From NCBI GenBank assembly GCA_964489695.1, contig CAZAZP010000018.1, forward strand, positions 1-20,661: a DNA stretch of 20,661 bases, written 5' to 3'. The number at the start of each line of letters is the position of its first letter. The stretch's first letter is position 1. A program made the translations under genes and the position numbers. This document shows positions 16,502 through 20,661 of this stretch, piece by piece. Below the pieces are notes generated by a model. It did not search any database, was not told where the DNA came from, and was given only the letters and a program-made list of their open reading frames with translations. This DNA is from CAYUXU01 sp964489695 (lineage in GTDB: Bacteria > Bacillota_I > Bacilli_A > Erysipelotrichales > Erysipelotrichaceae).

Positions 16502-16531
16502 TTGAAAATCAATTTTGCCATGATATATTAT
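16502..16531 (+). promoter_or_regulatory. Promoter of the small membrane protein gene
   Basis: TTGAAA (16502-16507) and TATTAT (16526-16531) are separated by 18 nt; an overlapping TATATT at 16524 gives a 16-nt spacer. AAGGAGA follows at 16536-16542, 6 nt before the ATG at 16549. Confidence 0.6.
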
Positions 16532-16548
16532 AAGCAAGGAGAGTTCCT

Positions 16549-17013
16549 ATGAAAAAAACTAAATTTTTTAATTACTTTTTAAGTGCTTGCTTAATAATTT
16601 TAATAACTACTGGTCTTTGGGCTTATGGGGCTTTTGGCGTTTTAAAAAATCCGTTTGAAATGAATCTACTTTGGCGCTATGCCCTGGTTGGTTTAGTATT
16701 AGCCAGCTATTTTATTATTTTATTACATTTTAAATTAATCCTCGCTTTAATAAGTTTCATCATCGGTTATATTGCAGCTTTTGTGATTATGATTACAAAC
16801 TTTAAAGCGGGTATGACTGGCTGGGGCGATTTAATTGGGGTCTTATCTTGGGGTTTTGTCTTAGGAGCTGGTGTTTTATTTGGTTGGGCGCTAGAGATTA
16901 TTAAACTACTGTTGAAAAAGAATCGTGATAAAAATCTAGCATTAAAAAAGCAAGCAGAACAAGTTGCTGAAGTAATGGAAGATAAAAATAACAACCTCAA
17001 TCAAGAAGATTGA
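16549..17013 (+). CDS. Small four-helix membrane protein of unknown function
   Basis: A 154-aa protein and the only confident plus-strand gene here. It has a short basic N-terminus and four hydrophobic segments (about 8-30, 40-59, 61-84 and 92-118), then a charged, Lys/Glu/Gln-rich tail (about 122-154) that could form a short coiled coil. Both ends are predicted to be cytoplasmic. I do not recognise the family. It has its own promoter and a good Shine-Dalgarno (AAGGAGA). It converges on the S9 peptidase gene, overlapping it by 17 nt; its last codons and TGA stop lie within the shared terminator stem. No motif suggests transport or catalysis. Confidence 0.82.
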   Translation: MKKTKFFNYFLSACLIILITTGLWAYGAFGVLKNPFEMNLLWRYALVGLVLASYFIILLHFKLILALISFIIGYIAAFVIMITNFKAGMTGWGDLIGVLSWGFVLGAGVLFGWALEIIKLLLKKNRDKNLALKKQAEQVAEVMEDKNNNLNQED

Positions 17014-17024
17014 GGTTTTCTTTT
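16993..17024. terminator. Bidirectional intrinsic terminator inside two convergent gene ends
   Basis: AACCTCAATC (16993-17002) and GATTGAGGTT (17008-17017) form a perfect 10-bp stem with loop AAGAA. The plus-strand transcript ends in UUUUCUUUU; the minus-strand transcript leaves the stem as GUUAUUUUUA. The stem contains the stop codons of both the membrane protein gene (TGA 17011-17013) and the S9 peptidase gene (TGA 16999-16997). Confidence 0.85.
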
Positions 17025-18997
17025 AAATGTTGCTTCCAAAAATCCAAAATCTCTTTTATCCGGGCAAACCGATTAAGTGGTTTCCCACTACGTGATAATT
17101 CATGATTTTCACCATGAAATAAACAAAGCTTTACCGGTGCATTATGCAATTTAAAAGCTTTGTAAAATTGCAAGACATCTCCTAAATAACAGCGATAATC
17201 TTCATCACTATGAATTAAAAGCACTGGCGTTTTAACTTGCGTAGCTAGTGATAATGGTGATCGCTCCCAATAACTATTTAAATCGTCCCATAAAGATAAC
17301 TCACTAATTTGGGCGGTATTGTGGTAGTAACCAATGTCAGTCGTTAAAGTTTTAGTAATATAACTAGCAATTGAGCGCACACTAATCGCGGCTTTAAAAC
17401 GATTAGTCCGAGTAATGATGGTATTAGTCATTAAGCCGCCATAAGAACCACCCATCACGCCTAAACGGGTTTGATCAATTGCAGGATACTTAGCTAAAAC
17501 AAAATCTAAGAAATCTAAGAGATCTTGATAGTCAATTTGTCCAAAACGTTCTTTTTCAATATTGGCAAATTCGCTTCCTCTACCATCTGAGCCTCTTGGG
17601 TTACAATAAATAACGAAATAACCCGCTGCAGCCAACAATTGATATTCATGCATGAAATTCGCTCCAGAAACCCCTTTTGGACCACCACGAATAGTTAAAA
17701 TAGCCGGATAAGACTTTGCTGGCTGAAAATCAGCTGGTAAAACCACGAAGCCCGCTAAACTTAACTGTTCATTTTTACTAAAGGTTAGTGGAATAACCGG
17801 ATTTAACAGATATATCTCATAAAATTCGGCCTGAAAATTCGTTAACTGCTTTAATGTTTTCTGACTCAAATTATAACAATATAACTCCGGTAATTGTTCT
17901 TTCGGGGCGGCTAAGAGATAAAGGGCTTGCTTAAAAACGACTAAACTATAAATTGCCCCATGTGGAAGTTTAAAAATTACCTTATCAATGCCCACTTTAT
18001 CCAAACATCGGACAACACTAGTTGTATTTTCAATCGTACAATAATAAAACTTGTCTTCAAAGTAACTTTGGGTTTGATTTAGACCTAATTGGGTATCATT
18101 TGCCATGGTGGCCCCAAGATTTATATCCATTTGATTTAAAGGTTTTAGCTGGCTATGTTCATAAGTGTAAAACTGGCCATTTTGATAAGAATTTAAGCGA
18201 GCGGTAAAATTACCATAGCAAACTAATCGATCGGAAAAACTAATCAAATCTTTTAAAAGAAATGTTGCTACAAAACTTAATAAAGTGCTGGAATAGTCAG
18301 TTAAATTTAATTCATAAAGACTAGAATTACGAACCATGACACTTTGGTAATCTACTCCGAAGTAGTAGATATGATTATTTTTGTAGATTAATTTACTTAC
18401 TTGCATAGTGGCGGGACTAAGACTTGTTAAGGTTTGATTGTTTTGATCATAAAGAATCAACCTTTGGCGTATTTGATTAGTAAAACCTTTACCATTTTGC
18501 CAGAAAGGTAATTCATCAATCATTCGATAACTGGCTTCTTCAGTATTTTTATCACTGGGAAAACACGTAACTGATTGTTCATTCGCTAAAGCTGAAATTT
18601 CCAGCGGAGCTAAAATTAACCATTGATGTTTATTTAAACGAAATAGGTCACTTGCTTCTAATGGTTAAGTAAATAGCGGTTGGGCTTCACCACCATCGAT
18701 TTTAATTTGATAATAAGTTGTGCCAGTTTTTAAATCTCTATCAATCGGAATCAGCCGTTTAGATTTAAAACTTAATGTTTGATTATCTAACCAAGTCAGA
18801 TCTTTATATAACTTACCACTAGTTAATTGTTTTAAAACTTGTTTTTTTATTTGGTAAAGATACAAACTACTTTGATAATTATTATCTTTGAGATTAATTT
18901 TACTCACTACAAAAGCCAGATGTTTTCCATCTGGGCTTAATTGTAAATCAGATAAAGAATTAGTTTTCGCTAAAGCTAACGGAGAAATCTTTTCCAT
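16997..18997 (-). pseudogene. S9 family prolyl oligopeptidase-type serine peptidase, interrupted by an in-frame TAA
   Basis: Read through, this is one 666-codon frame with the length and layout of an S9 oligopeptidase: an N-terminal beta-propeller and a C-terminal alpha/beta hydrolase. Catalytic residues are intact: Ser518 in GGSYGG, Asp600 in HSDED and His632 in GENH. Codon 111 (18667-18665) is TAA, but the same frame continues on both sides with family-like sequence (PLEASDLFRL directly after it, then IDELPFW). The affected codon probably was TTA (Leu), one base change away. An internal ATG at 18523 has no Shine-Dalgarno, so the hydrolase part is probably not made alone. The ATG at 18997 lies 1 nt after the oxidoreductase stop. 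A sequencing error is the main alternative to a true nonsense mutation. Confidence 0.88.
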
Positions 18998-18998
18998 T

Positions 18999-19907
18999 TT
19001 ATTTAATTAGTTTAGCTAAGTTATCCGCTACTTGATGGCTCAGTAAAGTCAAATTCGTTTGATAAGATTGAGCTTGATAGCCACTATTAAAATGAGTTAA
19101 AAAGTATTCAATCATTGCCGTAAAGCCGCGCCGATTTGAGATTGGTTCCCAATCACCTAGTCTAGTAAGCAGTTCTCCTTGCTCAGATAACCGACTTTTA
19201 CTAACCAAATTATCCACTTGGTAGTGTCCAATAGGACTCATCACTTCAATCTTTTCGCTATTAGCTCCAGCAAAAAGATTCATCATGATTAAAGTAGTAA
19301 CGCGTTCACTGTGTAAGGTCACGATTGCTTGAGCTAAATTACCGTGATCTTCAATCAATTTATAAGCAATATCATTTAGTGGTGCTTGATGTAAATAAAG
19401 GGCAGTATCTAACGGGTGGATCATTTCATCAAATAACGCAAAATGAGTTTTAGCAGTTAAATTGGGGCGATGTTTACTGACAATAATCAGATTTGGTTCT
19501 TTAATTACTTTTAACTCGTTAACCAGCGGGGCAAACCGCCGATTAAATCCGGCCATTAAAAATACATTTTGTTGTTTTGCGAGTTGATATAATTCTTGAA
19601 CGATTGCATAACTTTCCGCAACTGGTTTATCGACGAAAACTGGTACCCCGCGGGCTAAAAAAGTCGCGATTAAATCTGGGTGAGTAGCAGTTGGGGTATG
19701 AATGAAAACACCATCTAAGGGTAAATTTAAAAATTCCGTCCAATCAGTATAAACTTGTTTAAACCCATAGCGAGCTTGAAAATCAGCTTGACGGCTTGCC
19801 TCGCGGGTAAAAACATGCCAGCTAACTTGGACTTGTTTAATCAAATAAACTGGTAAATAAGCCTTTTGGGCAATATTACCTAAACCAATAATTCCCATTT
19901 GTAACAT
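18999..19907 (-). CDS. Gfo/Idh/MocA family NAD(P)-dependent oxidoreductase
   Basis: A 302-aa oxidoreductase with an N-terminal Rossmann fold (MGIIGLGNIAQKAYLPV, a G-x-G-x-x-A type nucleotide site) and the catalytic region VDKPVAES, equivalent to the family's E-K-P lysine motif. MAGFNRRFAP and DEMIHPLDTALYL follow, the latter carrying the usual active-site His/Asp neighbourhood. Members oxidise or reduce sugars, inositols or related polyols; the substrate here is not predictable. I chose ATG at 19907, which shares one base with the pgsA stop (TAATG) and has AAGGAGA 6 nt upstream in the end of pgsA. A longer frame to 19943 would overlap pgsA without support. Confidence 0.88.
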   Translation of the reverse strand: MLQMGIIGLGNIAQKAYLPVYLIKQVQVSWHVFTREASRQADFQARYGFKQVYTDWTEFLNLPLDGVFIHTPTATHPDLIATFLARGVPVFVDKPVAESYAIVQELYQLAKQQNVFLMAGFNRRFAPLVNELKVIKEPNLIIVSKHRPNLTAKTHFALFDEMIHPLDTALYLHQAPLNDIAYKLIEDHGNLAQAIVTLHSERVTTLIMMNLFAGANSEKIEVMSPIGHYQVDNLVSKSRLSEQGELLTRLGDWEPISNRRGFTAMIEYFLTHFNSGYQAQSYQTNLTLLSHQVADNLAKLIK

Positions 19908-20488
19908 TATTGTTCTCCTTGACTTGCCTTTAATTGATACCACATTTTTCGATATTCTAATAAATATTTAATAAAAGCCAAAAACAAAAAGGCACCCGTG
20001 GTGAGGGTTAAGATCAATACTGTTGTTTCACTTAAGTTACTAGCTAAAGTCAAAATAATCATCACTGAATAAATAACTGCAGTACTTAACTTCCCATACC
20101 ATTTCGCCCCATCTATTTTTTGTTCATGACGCAAAAAGAAAATTCCGAGTAATAACATTAAAGTTTCTTTAATTAAAAATAAAATAAAGACATACCAAAC
20201 TTTGGGATACAGTTGAGCAATCGTATAAAGTAAAGCGCACTGCGTTAGCTTATCAGCTAATGGATCAAGGATTTTTCCCCATTCCGTGATTAAATTAAAG
20301 CGACGAGCAATTTGGCCATCTAAAATATCACTTATTCCGGAAATAACTACTAAAAGAGTGATCAAATAGTAGTCCGATCGCTGCTTAGCGACAAGAAACA
20401 GGTAGATGATTATCGGAATCAAGATAATCCGAAAATATCCCAAGAGATTAGGTAAAGCCCATAATTCCTTTTTGTTAAATTTCAGCAT
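19907..20488 (-). CDS. pgsA: CDP-alcohol phosphatidyltransferase, probably phosphatidylglycerophosphate synthase
   Basis: An integral membrane enzyme that transfers a phosphatidyl group from CDP-diacylglycerol, most likely to glycerol 3-phosphate, to start phosphatidylglycerol synthesis. The 193-aa protein has the full CDP-alcohol phosphatidyltransferase signature D-x2-D-G-x2-A-R-x8-G-x3-D-x3-D at residues 54-79 (Asp54, Asp57, Gly58, Ala61, Arg62, Gly71, Asp75, Asp79). It opens with ALPNLLGYFRI, typical of PgsA, and has about 5-6 hydrophobic segments. Length fits PgsA better than cardiolipin synthase of this superfamily. The Shine-Dalgarno is weak (AAAGAAAG). It heads the three-gene minus-strand operon. 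Confidence 0.9.
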   Translation of the reverse strand: MLKFNKKELWALPNLLGYFRIILIPIIIYLFLVAKQRSDYYLITLLVVISGISDILDGQIARRFNLITEWGKILDPLADKLTQCALLYTIAQLYPKVWYVFILFLIKETLMLLLGIFFLRHEQKIDGAKWYGKLSTAVIYSVMIILTLASNLSETTVLILTLTTGAFLFLAFIKYLLEYRKMWYQLKASQGEQ

Positions 20489-20514
20489 AATCTTTCTTTA
20501 TCCTATCTACTTAA

Positions 20515-20543
20515 ATAATACCAAATTATTAAATAACAAACAA
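20515..20543 (-). promoter_or_regulatory. Candidate promoter for pgsA
   Basis: On the minus strand TTGTTT (20543-20538), a 17-nt spacer and TATTAT (20520-20515) lie 26 nt before the pgsA ATG. The -35 match is only moderate. The remaining sequence to the window end is AT-rich, with no gene or clear hairpin. Confidence 0.45.
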
Positions 20544-20661
20544 ATAACATCATTTCGGATTAATATGACTATAACTTATGTTTAAAAATATACATCGCCT
20601 ACTTTTGATAATTAATTTCTTAATTCTTTTAAAATCAGCTTCAAAAAAAGGTAGATTTTAA

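Noticed and set aside
16997..18997. Programmed stop-codon read-through or an alternative genetic code at the peptidase TAA
   Set aside because: TAA ends many other genes in the window normally, and no stem or context typical of recoding follows it; a point mutation or base-call error is simpler.
18999..19943. Longer oxidoreductase start at 19943 overlapping pgsA
   Set aside because: The ATG at 19907 has AAGGAGA and a TAATG overlap with the pgsA stop; the extension is basic sequence unlike the family N-terminus.
20489..20661. Partial gene entering from the right edge
   Set aside because: No frame on either strand keeps coding character across this AT-rich stretch; only a candidate pgsA promoter was kept.

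Overview
The window is a low-GC, gene-dense bacterial segment. AGGAGG-type ribosome binding sites, a LacI-family regulator, a BMP-type lipoprotein and intrinsic terminators point to a Bacillota or related Acholeplasma/Izemoplasma-like lineage. TGA ends several genes exactly where their families end (psuK, both nucleoside hydrolases, 16549-17013), so the genetic code is not the Mycoplasma/Spiroplasma one. I cannot name the genus from sequence alone. No RNA gene, insertion sequence, CRISPR array or prophage was seen, and no stretch over 300 bases lacks a gene.

Region 1 (about 14230 down to 77, minus strand) looks like one 14-gene operon for nucleoside and pseudouridine salvage. Its order is ribokinase, purine nucleoside phosphorylase (deoD copy 2), BMP nucleoside-binding lipoprotein, ABC ATPase, two ABC permeases, MFS transporter, two nucleoside hydrolases, deoD copy 1, guanine deaminase, a GATase1-like protein of unknown function, pseudouridine kinase and pseudouridine-5'-phosphate glycosidase. 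Most junctions overlap or lie within about 20 nt. The main exceptions are the leader of the lipoprotein gene and a 61-nt gap after it that holds a strong hairpin. A sigma-A-type promoter with two operator-like sites lies just upstream of ribokinase and directly behind a lacI-type regulator gene. The logic is: import of nucleosides; cleavage to base plus ribose (hydrolases then ribokinase) or ribose-1-phosphate (DeoD); deamination of guanine to xanthine; and conversion of pseudouridine through its 5'-phosphate to uracil plus ribose-5-phosphate. Phosphopentomutase, needed to use ribose-1-phosphate, is not in the window.

Region 2 (14233-16443, minus strand) holds the LacI-family repressor and, upstream of it, an M20 family amidohydrolase, 9 nt apart and probably co-transcribed.

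Region 3 (16453-17013) is a divergent promoter gap followed by a plus-strand gene for a small four-helix membrane protein. It converges on region 4 and shares its last 17 bases and a bidirectional terminator with it.

Region 4 (16997-20488, minus strand) is a tight pgsA - Gfo/Idh/MocA oxidoreductase - S9 peptidase operon. The peptidase gene carries one in-frame TAA at codon 111, so it is broken in this strain or carries a sequencing error.
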